The notes under the pieces are model-generated. The model searched no databases. It was not told the DNA's origin and saw only the letters and a list, made by a program, of their open reading frames with translations. 8,819 bases of DNA from an uncultured Opitutia bacterium. Its GTDB lineage: Bacteria; Verrucomicrobiota; Verrucomicrobiia; Opitutales; UBA953. Of this stretch, positions 1-7,246 are shown piece after piece. Every line of letters starts with the position of its first letter. Positions within the stretch are counted from its first letter, which is position 1. A program made the position numbers and the translations under genes. The DNA is taken from the NCBI GenBank assembly GCA_903910245.1, contig CAIVYX010000208.1, positions 1-8,819 of the forward strand. The letters are read 5' to 3'.

Positions 1-3
1 CAT
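1..3 (-). other. Probable start codon of the next gene, likely mcrC (cut by window edge)
   Basis: The complement of bases 1-3 reads ATG, 7 bases after the TAA stop of the McrB-type gene, on the same strand. McrB motors nearly always have McrC, the nuclease subunit that stimulates McrB GTPase activity, encoded immediately downstream. The short spacing fits translational coupling. Only the start codon is in the window, so the identity is inferred from context alone. Confidence 0.4.
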
Positions 4-10
4 CAGGTGT

Positions 11-2317
11 TTAGAAATCGGCCAGGTCCTTGCGGAGCTGCTGCATGACCTCTTCGTAGCGCTTCGTGTTATCGAACCAGTACTCCTTGAGGAGCGGCCC
101 GATCTCGAGGTCGATGATGTCGTTCAGCCAACGCTGCTGGTCGGCGACCTTGGTGCCGCCGCAGAAGTAGCTGTGGCCGACGCGGAAGCCTTCGCCCAGC
201 TCAGGAGACTTCTTCGGGTCGGCAATCGTCTCATTGAGTTTTGTCATCGCCGTGACGATGACCTTGGCGCGGTCCGGATGGATATTGCGAGCGACGAGGT
301 GCGCCGTGAATTTCGGCGAAGTAAAGCCCGGGGTGAGCTCGAGGAAGTTGAAGCGGCGGCGCAGCGCGTAATCGACCAAAGCCAGGGAGCGGTCGGCCGT
401 GTTCATCATGCCGATGATCCGCAGGTTCGGAGGGACGGAGAAAAGCTGGCCATCCGAGTAGGTCAGCGTGACGTCGTGATCATAGCCACGCTTGTCGTGT
501 TCGATGAGCATCATCAGCTCGCCAAGGATCTTGGAGAGGTTGCCGCGGTTGATCTCGTCGATGATGAAGACGTATTCCCGGCTATCATCGAGCCAGGCCT
601 TATCGCAGAAACGCTTGAAGACGCCGTCCTGGACACGGAAACCGCCCTGCCCGTCCGGCCGGATGCCTTGGACGAAATCCTCGTAGGAGTAGGACTGATG
701 GAACTGCACGAAACCCAGGCGGGCCTTATCCTTATCGCCCATGTGGCAATAGGCCAAGCTGCGGGCGACGAACGTCTTCCCCACGCCGGGCGGACCCTGC
801 AAGATGAGGTTACGCTTCGAGGCGAGCGTACGGAGCATCGCATCGACCTTCGCTTCTTCGATGAAGAGTCCTTTAAGTAGGTCGGCGCGCGTGTAAGCGC
901 GCGGCTCGTCGAGGGGCGGGGTCGGCTCAGGGGGCAGCGGCGCGGCAGGCTGGCCGGCGAGCAGCTGACGGATGACGGCATCCTGCTGCGGGGTGATCGG
1001 GAAGTTGGTGCCCTGCGGCGAGCTGATGATGCGGAGATCCGGGAGCTTCAGGCGTAGGTCCGAGCGGAGAAGCGTGGTCCGGGTACGGAGCTCCAGGAGA
1101 CGGAGGCGGATACGATCGCGCTTATCGTTATCCTTCGGGGCTTCGATCCAGTACCCGGAAAAGTCGTCGGGCTGGACGGCGACGTCCGAGATGGCCTCGG
1201 CGACAGCGACGATGCCGCTGTTCTCGCCGGCGCGCCAGATGTAGACGCGATCGCCGGTCTTGATCTCCGTGGCGTGCTGGTTGACGGTCCAGGAGAACTC
1301 CTGGCGAGACTCCAGGTAGGCATCCATCTGGAAGTATTTCGGGTTGCCCTGGAAGATCCAGGATCGGGTGCTCGCGGAAGCGTCAGGGGCCATGGGGGAA
1401 AGGTAGCGGAGGGTGGGTAGGAAAACGGCGAAGGACTGGTCGAGAGCGGCGGTGAGCGCAGGCCCGGGGGTCGCGAGCGTGGCCGGCGGCAAGGTCTGCG
1501 TGATACGGGCGAGCGGCTGGGTGCCGGCTTTCCAGAACCATTCGGCGAGCGAGGCGGCTTGCTGGGCGCCGGCTTCGTCGAGGTAGAGCGAGTGCCCGGC
1601 GGTCAAGCTCTCTTCGAGCGTGGCGATCATCTCTTCAGGCATCGAGGCCATCTGCCCCTGCAGGGCGATCAGCTGCGCGCGGGCGAGCGGCGCCTCCTTC
1701 GTGGAAGTATCCATGCGGCCGAGGTTCAGACCAAACTCCAGGCCGTCACCGTCGATCAGTACCAGGAACTGCAGCGCCGAAGCATAATGAGCGAAGCCCT
1801 GAGCGTGGAAGACGACGTAGAGCTGGTCGTTAGCGGCACCGGCCTGGTTCTGGGCCCTACCTAGATGATAGCTCAGCGGCAATTCGGCCCAATGACGCGC
1901 CACGAAGTCGCGGGCGAAGATGTCGAGGGCGTCCCGGGTTTGCGCCAGCATCGCCTGCTGTTCGATATCCAGCGAAGCATAGAGCGGCTTACGACGGCGG
2001 ATCTCTCCGAACAAAGCCAGCAAGCCGGCCGGCAGGGCGAAGTCACCCGTCAGCCCTTTGGCGCGGACGGCGAAGCCCAGCTCCGCGAGACGATTGAAGA
2101 CCGGCGTACCCAGGCCGCCCTTGAATTCAGCGGAGGACGGCAGGCTGCCCGTCGCCTCCTGGCAGGCCAGCGCCATCACCTGCTTCGGCGCGAAGGCCTT
2201 GCCGTGGTCGACCAGATCGTAATCGGTCGAGACCCCGTAGCCCTCGACGACCTCCCCGGCGAGGAGGCGGATGAGCGCCTGTTCGACGTGGGCGCGGGTG
2301 ACGGCGACGAAATCCAT
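11..2317 (-). CDS. mcrB: McrB-type AAA+ GTPase with N-terminal EVE-like specificity domain (type IV restriction motor)
   Basis: Motor subunit of a modification-dependent (type IV) restriction complex. The McrB family hydrolyses GTP and drives the McrC nuclease once a specificity domain has bound modified nucleic acid. The AAA+ core fills about residues 475-768: Walker A GPPGVGKT (508-515), Walker B with DEINRG (587-592), the McrB signature MNTADRS (638-644), RRRF (653-656) and a C-terminal GHSYF (714-718). The N-terminal half is long. Residues 1-90, with a YGVSTDYDLV-type segment, resemble the head domain of ScoMcrA-like enzymes. Residues about 100-300 resemble the MrcB/DUF3578 N-terminal region. 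Residues about 318-455, starting RSWIFQGNP, look like an EVE domain, a PUA-like reader that flips modified bases. A proline-rich linker (456-472) precedes the motor. E. coli McrB is about 460 residues, so this one is much larger. The start ATG lies beside a small hairpin and has no clear ribosome site. The motor assignment is firm; the N-terminal domain names are from recognition by eye. Confidence 0.93.
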   Translation of the reverse strand: MDFVAVTRAHVEQALIRLLAGEVVEGYGVSTDYDLVDHGKAFAPKQVMALACQEATGSLPSSAEFKGGLGTPVFNRLAELGFAVRAKGLTGDFALPAGLLALFGEIRRRKPLYASLDIEQQAMLAQTRDALDIFARDFVARHWAELPLSYHLGRAQNQAGAANDQLYVVFHAQGFAHYASALQFLVLIDGDGLEFGLNLGRMDTSTKEAPLARAQLIALQGQMASMPEEMIATLEESLTAGHSLYLDEAGAQQAASLAEWFWKAGTQPLARITQTLPPATLATPGPALTAALDQSFAVFLPTLRYLSPMAPDASASTRSWIFQGNPKYFQMDAYLESRQEFSWTVNQHATEIKTGDRVYIWRAGENSGIVAVAEAISDVAVQPDDFSGYWIEAPKDNDKRDRIRLRLLELRTRTTLLRSDLRLKLPDLRIISSPQGTNFPITPQQDAVIRQLLAGQPAAPLPPEPTPPLDEPRAYTRADLLKGLFIEEAKVDAMLRTLASKRNLILQGPPGVGKTFVARSLAYCHMGDKDKARLGFVQFHQSYSYEDFVQGIRPDGQGGFRVQDGVFKRFCDKAWLDDSREYVFIIDEINRGNLSKILGELMMLIEHDKRGYDHDVTLTYSDGQLFSVPPNLRIIGMMNTADRSLALVDYALRRRFNFLELTPGFTSPKFTAHLVARNIHPDRAKVIVTAMTKLNETIADPKKSPELGEGFRVGHSYFCGGTKVADQQRWLNDIIDLEIGPLLKEYWFDNTKRYEEVMQQLRKDLADF

Positions 2318-2336
2318 GGGCGGCAGTCTGCCCCCC
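2318..2336 (-). promoter_or_regulatory. Small hairpin abutting the McrB start codon
   Basis: The bases directly upstream of the ATG can fold: GGG pairs with CCC at the outside and GGCA with TGCC inside, with one G-G mismatch and a 3-base loop. The only purine-rich run that could act as a ribosome site (GGGGGG) forms part of this stem. If it folds in the mRNA it would limit McrB translation unless opened. It is seen in the sequence; its function is inferred. Confidence 0.3.
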
Positions 2337-2352
2337 GTGCCGCGCCCCGCAA

Positions 2353-2388
2353 GCCCGCCTCTTATATTTTAATATGAGGAAGGCGGGC
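2353..2388. other. Long imperfect inverted repeat between the PLD and McrB genes
   Basis: GCCCGCCT (2353-2360) is the exact reverse complement of AGGCGGGC (2381-2388). Inside, CTTATATT (2361-2368) pairs with AATATGAG (2371-2378) apart from one G-T wobble, with a 2-base bulge at 2379-2380. No T tract follows in either direction, so it is not a classic intrinsic terminator. It could attenuate, protect the upstream transcript's 3' end, or bind a dimeric protein. It contains the repeat shared with the helicase promoter region. Confidence 0.45.
2360..2380 (-). repeat. Copy 1 of a shared 21-base upstream element
   Basis: On the gene strand this reads TCCTCA, then a variable middle, then AAAATATAAGA. 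It matches 7218-7238 at 18 of 21 positions without gaps. The AT-rich half contains TATAAG, a good -10 box, about 43 bases before the McrB ATG. No convincing -35 box lies at the right distance here. It may be a shared operator or promoter core. Confidence 0.55.
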
Positions 2389-2396
2389 GCGACAGG

Positions 2397-3512
2397 TCAC
2401 TCCGCCTGGTAAAGCGGCTTCGTCACCGGAAGCTTCAAGCTGGAGAGCTGCTGGGACAGGCTACCTTTGGCCACGGCGACTTTGGGCTTAGGCGGCGGCG
2501 CGGCCGCTAAGGACAGACAATGGGGCATCAGCTCCTCCACGAAGGCGCGAACCTCCGCTAAGCGTGAATCGTCGCTCCCGAGCTTAAGGCCTAGCTCGAT
2601 CCCGACGTCCATGCCCTCATGCATGAAGTTAGCCGAGGAAACCATGGCCAAGGGCGAGCTGTCCTGATCGACGAGAATGAGTTTGGCGTGCATGCCGGGA
2701 CAGGCAAGGACGTGCGCGCCACGCTTCGCGAGGAAGTCCAAGGCCGGCCGATTATCGGGCGTAGCGGGAGCTAATACGGTGACGACCAGTTGACCGGCCT
2801 TGTCGGCCAGCATGCGGACAAAGGCATCCTCGTCGTCGAGACGCCACGCCGTGATGGTGATGCTAGTGTGAGCCTGACGAAGTAGTTGTTGCGCATTAGC
2901 CGCAATGGTCTTCGTCGGCTTGGTCAACAAGAGGCGACGCAAGGTCGGCGGGGCGGCAACAGGCGACTTGGCGGCGGGACTTGTCGTCTCGGGCAACACA
3001 TCAAAGGCCGGACGGGCTTGCATAACCCAACGCGCAAACTCCTTTAATTCGGCTGCTTCATCCGGCAACAACTCGAGCATCAACTCATGGCTGTTAGTCG
3101 ATCCTTCGGGCAATGGCTGCAAGGCGCGCTTGGAAAGATCTCCCGAGAAGAGCATACCGCGGGGCACCTCACCTTGAGTGAGACCAGCCAGCCAATATTT
3201 GGCGTGATGGCCTTGGACCAATCTGACCATGGCTTCGTCGGTCGCCAAACGGGTCTCTAATGCGCGGCGATCCAAGAACTCAGCCACCCCCTCCGGAGAG
3301 GCAGCGCAAAATCGTTGGCTATGATGATCGGTGTCCGAAGTCACGACGTAGAGCCGTTCCGCATTAAGCGAACGAAGGCTTTCGATTTGGCTGACCGCAA
3401 AGCCACCAACCATGGCCGCCTTTACTTTCGCCGCACCAAAAGCCACCAGGCGTGCCCGGTGCTCCTGCATGCGGCGACGCGCAATCGTTTGAAGAGTAAG
3501 AAGTGAATCCAT
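2397..3512 (-). CDS. Phospholipase D-fold nuclease-like protein with one intact and one degenerate HKD half
   Basis: A 371-residue PLD-superfamily protein. In defence systems this fold usually serves as a metal-independent nuclease acting through a phosphohistidine intermediate. The C-terminal half has the full pattern: H275, K277 and D282 in HAKLILVD, then SSAN (292-295) and a GIEL strand with E306. The N-terminal half has a matching but altered copy: HHAK (102-105), SGDLS (123-127) in place of the usual GSxN, then NSHEL (140-144), and no aspartate at the HKD position. The two halves therefore look like the ancestral duplication with one decayed site. An Ala/Pro linker (about 173-190) separates them. 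The C-terminal 40 residues are Pro/Lys/Ser-rich. The start is 1 base past the stop of the preceding gene (TGATATG arrangement), so translation is probably coupled. PLD nucleases pair with helicases in Mokosh and DISARM. Specific substrate unknown. Confidence 0.85.
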   Translation of the reverse strand: MDSLLTLQTIARRRMQEHRARLVAFGAAKVKAAMVGGFAVSQIESLRSLNAERLYVVTSDTDHHSQRFCAASPEGVAEFLDRRALETRLATDEAMVRLVQGHHAKYWLAGLTQGEVPRGMLFSGDLSKRALQPLPEGSTNSHELMLELLPDEAAELKEFARWVMQARPAFDVLPETTSPAAKSPVAAPPTLRRLLLTKPTKTIAANAQQLLRQAHTSITITAWRLDDEDAFVRMLADKAGQLVVTVLAPATPDNRPALDFLAKRGAHVLACPGMHAKLILVDQDSSPLAMVSSANFMHEGMDVGIELGLKLGSDDSRLAEVRAFVEELMPHCLSLAAAPPPKPKVAVAKGSLSQQLSSLKLPVTKPLYQAE

Positions 3513-3513
3513 A

Positions 3514-4677
3514 TCAGGAAAAATCTAGGCCGTACCCAATGCGGGAAGCTTCGGCGCGACTGGGTGAACGCAGGCTGAAATCAGAGAGCAAGGCTGAGAC
3601 CTCGGCCGCCGAAGCGTGGTGATCTTTGATGCCTGCAGCCTTAACGTAGGCATCAACCTCCTGCATGACCTGCGTGATCGTCATCACCGCGGAGCCCAGC
3701 CGCTGGTTAGCGACGGAAACAAACCAGCCCATCGCCTGCTCGGCTGAGGAAGCGACCAAAGAAAGGGGCCCCACTTCGAGGTGGAAGCCAAGGCAATCAT
3801 GTCGTGAAGGCTTCATGGCCAGATTAGCCAGATCAAGCGAATCAGGGTCAATGTCGCCAGCAGGTAAGCGGACACGCCCATCCGGCGCCGGAACTCCAAG
3901 CCCAAGCATAGGCTGGAGCTGGGCTAAGGTCCTCCCCTGGACTTTTAGACCTCGAGCCTCATTATTGAACTCAGAAACGAACGACAGGCCGTCAGCCTGT
4001 TTCATTGTTTCGATGGTCCACCAGCCGTCACCGGAGGATGACATTCGGACCTCAAACAAAGCCGTCCGGACGCACCAGCGAAACCCGTTCGATTCGTCTA
4101 CCTTTGGGGTGAGGAGCGTCTTCTTGGAAAGATTATCGCGGTACAGGTCGACGGAGACCTTGGCCTCGATGGCTGCAATCAGCCGGCGCAAAGCATCCCA
4201 CTCTGGCTGGTTAGGGATGTTTTCAAGCGGGTACCAATTAGGCAATTCCTCACGCCCATCAATCTGGCGGATCACATGACCTTGCTGACCGCACAGCAGG
4301 GAGCGATCCCCGCCGCCGACGACCAACAAAGTCCACAAGCCAGAATCTTCCAACACCCAGGCCTTGCCTTCCGCGAGTGAATCTACGCCGTATTTTGCCA
4401 GTCGATGGGTGCCATTCTGATCTACAGCCAAGGAACCATCCGTGACCGCCTGGGCCAAAATCGACTCTGCCGTCTGGCGGCGAAGCCGGCTAAAGAAGAT
4501 GTCGTCCAAATCGTCGGCGCTGACGCCAGTCTGACCATAATCTGCGCAGAGTTGCAGGAGCGCGAGAACGTGACTGGCCTCGCGATACAGCGAGAGATCC
4601 GCCGAGACGGCTAGCATGGGTAGCTGGATGTGACCATGGGCGCGCAACATGGGCTCTGGCTTAGGTGTATTACTCAT
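3514..4677 (-). CDS. Unrecognised operon protein with probable N-terminal winged helix
   Basis: A 387-residue protein with no recognised full-length family. Residues about 34-102 look like a winged helix: helices around HVLALLQLCADYG and SADDLDDIFFSRLRRQTAESILAQAV, then a turn and short strands ending in HRLAKYG. A following LEDSGLWTLLVVGGGD segment, an acidic/aromatic strand pair, recalls a layout I associate with accessory proteins near defence helicases. The remainder is mixed alpha/beta with no catalytic motif I can name and no membrane segment. I chose ATG at 4677 because it forms an ATGAGTAA overlap with the helicase stop, typical of translational coupling. An in-frame GTG at 4686 would add three residues. 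Position between a helicase and a PLD nuclease suggests an adaptor or DNA/RNA-binding subunit, or a regulator. Function not assignable from sequence. Confidence 0.85.
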   Translation of the reverse strand: MSNTPKPEPMLRAHGHIQLPMLAVSADLSLYREASHVLALLQLCADYGQTGVSADDLDDIFFSRLRRQTAESILAQAVTDGSLAVDQNGTHRLAKYGVDSLAEGKAWVLEDSGLWTLLVVGGGDRSLLCGQQGHVIRQIDGREELPNWYPLENIPNQPEWDALRRLIAAIEAKVSVDLYRDNLSKKTLLTPKVDESNGFRWCVRTALFEVRMSSSGDGWWTIETMKQADGLSFVSEFNNEARGLKVQGRTLAQLQPMLGLGVPAPDGRVRLPAGDIDPDSLDLANLAMKPSRHDCLGFHLEVGPLSLVASSAEQAMGWFVSVANQRLGSAVMTITQVMQEVDAYVKAAGIKDHHASAAEVSALLSDFSLRSPSRAEASRIGYGLDFS

Positions 4678-7213
4678 CGTCGTCACGAAGGGCTTGGTTC
4701 ACTAGTTTAACCGCCTGAGAGATTTCTGTGCCCTTGGCAGTGACTTGAATAAGATGCTGGTAGTCGCCGAGACGGTCGAGCAGGCTGGCGTCTTCAGGAT
4801 TGAGGGTGCCTTCATGGGTCTTGGGCGGCAAACTCCCCAAAATGACCAACCGAGAACGGGCACGGGTCAACGCGACGTTCATACGGTTGAGCGAGCGCAT
4901 AAACTCAGTCTGACGATCTTCATAAACCAATGAGAGCAGAACCAGGTCAGCCTCGTGGCCCTGACAAGAATCTACCGTGTTCGCTTCGACGCGGAGATTG
5001 GAGAAGAGGTCGCCATGTTTCTCGAGCAGGAAGTCCACCAGCCGTTCCATCAAAGCGTTCTGGTTGCGATAGGTTGAAATAAGATAAGCGCTCCACTTGC
5101 CATCCGGCTCTTCGGAACGCCGTCCCTTGGTCCATCGGGCGAAGCGTAGAAGCTCCCAAGCGGCGAGGACGAGTTGCGGCAAAGACTCAAGCTTGCCGTC
5201 AGCACGGCCAATATCGGCCATAAGATAGGTAAGAGAAGGGTCCAAGACCAAGCTACTCAGCCTCTCGCCGTCAGGGGCATGCAACTTATCACGCTTAACC
5301 GTTGAGGCCGTGATTAACTGACGTCCGCCATAGACGGCATCTTTGCAGAAATCAGCAATGCGGTGGTCCATCCGGTGCTGAAACCGTAAAGAAACAAGTC
5401 GGGCATCGAGCGCCGCTCCGAGTGGTGGAATGAATTCGCTAAGCGACCGCTCCAGCCCGGGCTGGCCTGCCATTAAGGATTCCAGCACCGAAGGGAGGCA
5501 GATATTTGTCACCTGATCGAAGAGGGGCGCAAGAGGGGTGGTTCCCTTACCGCCGGTGCCCGGGGTGGAGAACGGGGCTAACTCTGCCCGCGAAACGGCC
5601 AGCTTGCGGACGGCTTCCAGATGGTAACGGCCTCCTCCCATGCGAGCACCTCGCTCCTCAAGGCCAGCATTGATCGCGGCACGCAGCTTCCGCTTAACTT
5701 CCGCCGTGGCCGCTGTGGTCGGCCTGGCCGACGACTCCGTCGGCTTGCTTGGTGCAGTCATGGCCGCAAGCAAGGTTGCCGTCAGTTCCGCCTCCTCACA
5801 GAAAGGCGCCAGCTGATAGGGATCACCAACGATAATCCAGTGCCTTGCACAAAGCGCAGGCACTAGGAATTCGTCCAAGGTGGTCTTACTGGCTTCATCA
5901 AGGATGACATAATCGAACTCGGGGTAGGCCTTGGAGGAAAGAGCGTTTTTGATGCCAGGATATTGCAGGACGCCCAGGGTCGTCCCACAGACCAAATTCG
6001 CCCCGTCCAGAATCTGGCGAAGCAACGGATGCGAGAGAAATTCCGCCCGCTCTTCAGCGGAGCTCTGATCAACCAGGCGCATGAACCCACCCATCGATTC
6101 GGCCAGGATTTTAGCCGCCGGCGCCCCGCGGCCACCATCGGTGATCACCTTATCGAGGTGTTTAGCGATGCGCAGTCCCTCCGTTTTGACGAAGTTCTTG
6201 AGTAGCAGTTTCTCCACTTGTGGAGCAACCTTCTCACCCCGCCCAACACGCACGGGGATAACCGCATCCCCGCCACGGTTAAGTTTGCCGCCCTCCTCAG
6301 AGCAAAACTTCTCTAGTACATTATCGACAGCCACATGGGTTGAGCCGACTAGGAGGACCTTTTGCCGACGACTCACGCATTGCCGGATAAACTCGCAAAT
6401 CGCCGTCGTTTTCCCCGAACCGGCCGGCCCCCAGACAAAAGTAAAGTCCGGCGTGGCCAAGGCGCGTTCAACGAATTGACGCTGCTCCAAGGTGCCGTCG
6501 CGTTTCGTATCGGTGAGATAACGCCAGGCATCCTCACCCAAGGGCGTCGGCGTGAATGACGGCCATGGATAATTATTTTCAAAAATCGCCTTCAGCGGCT
6601 CATGGTGACGAGCGTGATCTGAATGGAGCATTTCGACGAACTCCCGCTTCTTCTCGAGAACGTAGGTGCTTTGCGGAAACCATAGCGCCTTCCGTAGCTG
6701 GCCCTTAATCTGATCTTGCCCCTCCTCGGTCAGTCCAATCATCCGGCCCCCTCGACCGCGCTTATTGGCGAGATTTATACGATGAAAAGCTCCGCGGTTG
6801 TTCTTCCAAGATGCGTCCATTATACCTTCGGTAACCTGCGGCTCACTATCTTCATTGGTCGCATGCGAGCTACGAGAGTCATCAAAGATTCGCCGGTCAG
6901 AAAAAGCGTAGGCGAATTCTGCCGAAATCGAGGGGGCAGCCTCCGCCTTACGGCCGTTAGATTCAAGCTGCTCCGTCATGTCTGCTGCCATGCGCGGGAA
7001 GTAGTCCTTATCAATCTCGATGCGACGGCGCTTCTCGTCATACCTCCATCGCCCAAGCGGAACGATGTAGGCACGTCGCGACCTTATGGAATGAACCGCC
7101 CGGTTGAGATAATCCTTCATCTCGCCGAGCTTGGCGTCAGCCCTTGCAAATGAAGGCCTGTCGCCCTCCGTCTGACCGCGCAGAAATGCGCCTAAGGTGA
7201 TGCGGCTTCCCAT
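4670..7213 (-). CDS. UPF1-like superfamily 1 helicase (COG1112, AAA_11/AAA_12 type)
   Basis: An 847-residue ATP-dependent nucleic-acid helicase of the UPF1-like SF1 class, predicted to unwind or move along RNA or DNA. All core motifs are visible: Q-motif region LEQRQ (242-246), Walker A GPAGSGKT (262-269), Ia GSTHVAVDNVL (290-300), VCGTTLG (408-414), II DEAS (439-442), III GDPYQL (463-468), IV RFQHRM (610-615), V DSCQGHEAD (748-756) and VI NVALTRARSRL (779-789). Residues 1-230 form an N-terminal region with many basic residues (RSRR, KRRR, KRGRGGR) and no recognised domain. In particular, no protein kinase motifs are seen, unlike type I Mokosh helicases. A roughly 130-residue insert with an Ala/Thr/Pro/Ser-rich stretch (485-505) separates motifs III and IV. 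It starts 29 bases after the upstream gene, has its own candidate promoter, and ends overlapping the next start. It is probably the motor of a helicase-PLD module. Confidence 0.93.
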   Translation of the reverse strand: MGSRITLGAFLRGQTEGDRPSFARADAKLGEMKDYLNRAVHSIRSRRAYIVPLGRWRYDEKRRRIEIDKDYFPRMAADMTEQLESNGRKAEAAPSISAEFAYAFSDRRIFDDSRSSHATNEDSEPQVTEGIMDASWKNNRGAFHRINLANKRGRGGRMIGLTEEGQDQIKGQLRKALWFPQSTYVLEKKREFVEMLHSDHARHHEPLKAIFENNYPWPSFTPTPLGEDAWRYLTDTKRDGTLEQRQFVERALATPDFTFVWGPAGSGKTTAICEFIRQCVSRRQKVLLVGSTHVAVDNVLEKFCSEEGGKLNRGGDAVIPVRVGRGEKVAPQVEKLLLKNFVKTEGLRIAKHLDKVITDGGRGAPAAKILAESMGGFMRLVDQSSAEERAEFLSHPLLRQILDGANLVCGTTLGVLQYPGIKNALSSKAYPEFDYVILDEASKTTLDEFLVPALCARHWIIVGDPYQLAPFCEEAELTATLLAAMTAPSKPTESSARPTTAATAEVKRKLRAAINAGLEERGARMGGGRYHLEAVRKLAVSRAELAPFSTPGTGGKGTTPLAPLFDQVTNICLPSVLESLMAGQPGLERSLSEFIPPLGAALDARLVSLRFQHRMDHRIADFCKDAVYGGRQLITASTVKRDKLHAPDGERLSSLVLDPSLTYLMADIGRADGKLESLPQLVLAAWELLRFARWTKGRRSEEPDGKWSAYLISTYRNQNALMERLVDFLLEKHGDLFSNLRVEANTVDSCQGHEADLVLLSLVYEDRQTEFMRSLNRMNVALTRARSRLVILGSLPPKTHEGTLNPEDASLLDRLGDYQHLIQVTAKGTEISQAVKLVNQALRDDDE

Positions 7214-7217
7214 GACT

Positions 7218-7238
7218 TCTTATATTTTTAGGTGAGGA
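7218..7238 (-). repeat. Copy 2 of the shared 21-base upstream element
   Basis: Ungapped match at 18 of 21 positions to 2360-2380. On the gene strand it reads TCCTCACC, then TAAAAATATAAGA, ending 4 bases before the helicase ATG. The conserved ends (TCCTCA and AAAATATAAGA) with a variable centre look like a protein-binding site fused to a -10 box. Confidence 0.55.
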
Positions 7239-7246
7239 GAAATCAA
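7219..7246 (-). promoter_or_regulatory. Candidate internal promoter for the helicase gene, possibly leaderless
   Basis: TTGATT (-35, 7241-7246) and TATAAG (-10, 7219-7224) are 16 bases apart on the gene strand. Only 5 bases separate the -10 box from the ATG at 7213. Transcription would therefore start at or within a base or two of the start codon, giving a leaderless mRNA. The -35 box overlaps the stop of the preceding gene. This is a match by eye to sigma70 consensus only. Confidence 0.4.

Noticed and set aside
173..880. A 235-codon + strand open frame inside the McrB gene
   Set aside because: It is antisense to the clearly conserved McrB AAA+ core. The long frame follows from high GC content.
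2353..2388. Inverted repeat as a standard intrinsic terminator
   Set aside because: No T run follows in either direction, and the McrB gene continues on the same strand.
2397..3512. DISARM (drmC-type PLD with helicase)
   Set aside because: No DUF1998 protein, no DNA methyltransferase and no DrmA-type SF2 helicase is present. The helicase here is UPF1-like SF1.
4678..4686. GTG at 4686 as start of the 387-residue protein
   Set aside because: Possible, but the ATG three codons later gives the usual ATGAGTAA stop-start overlap and is the stronger codon.
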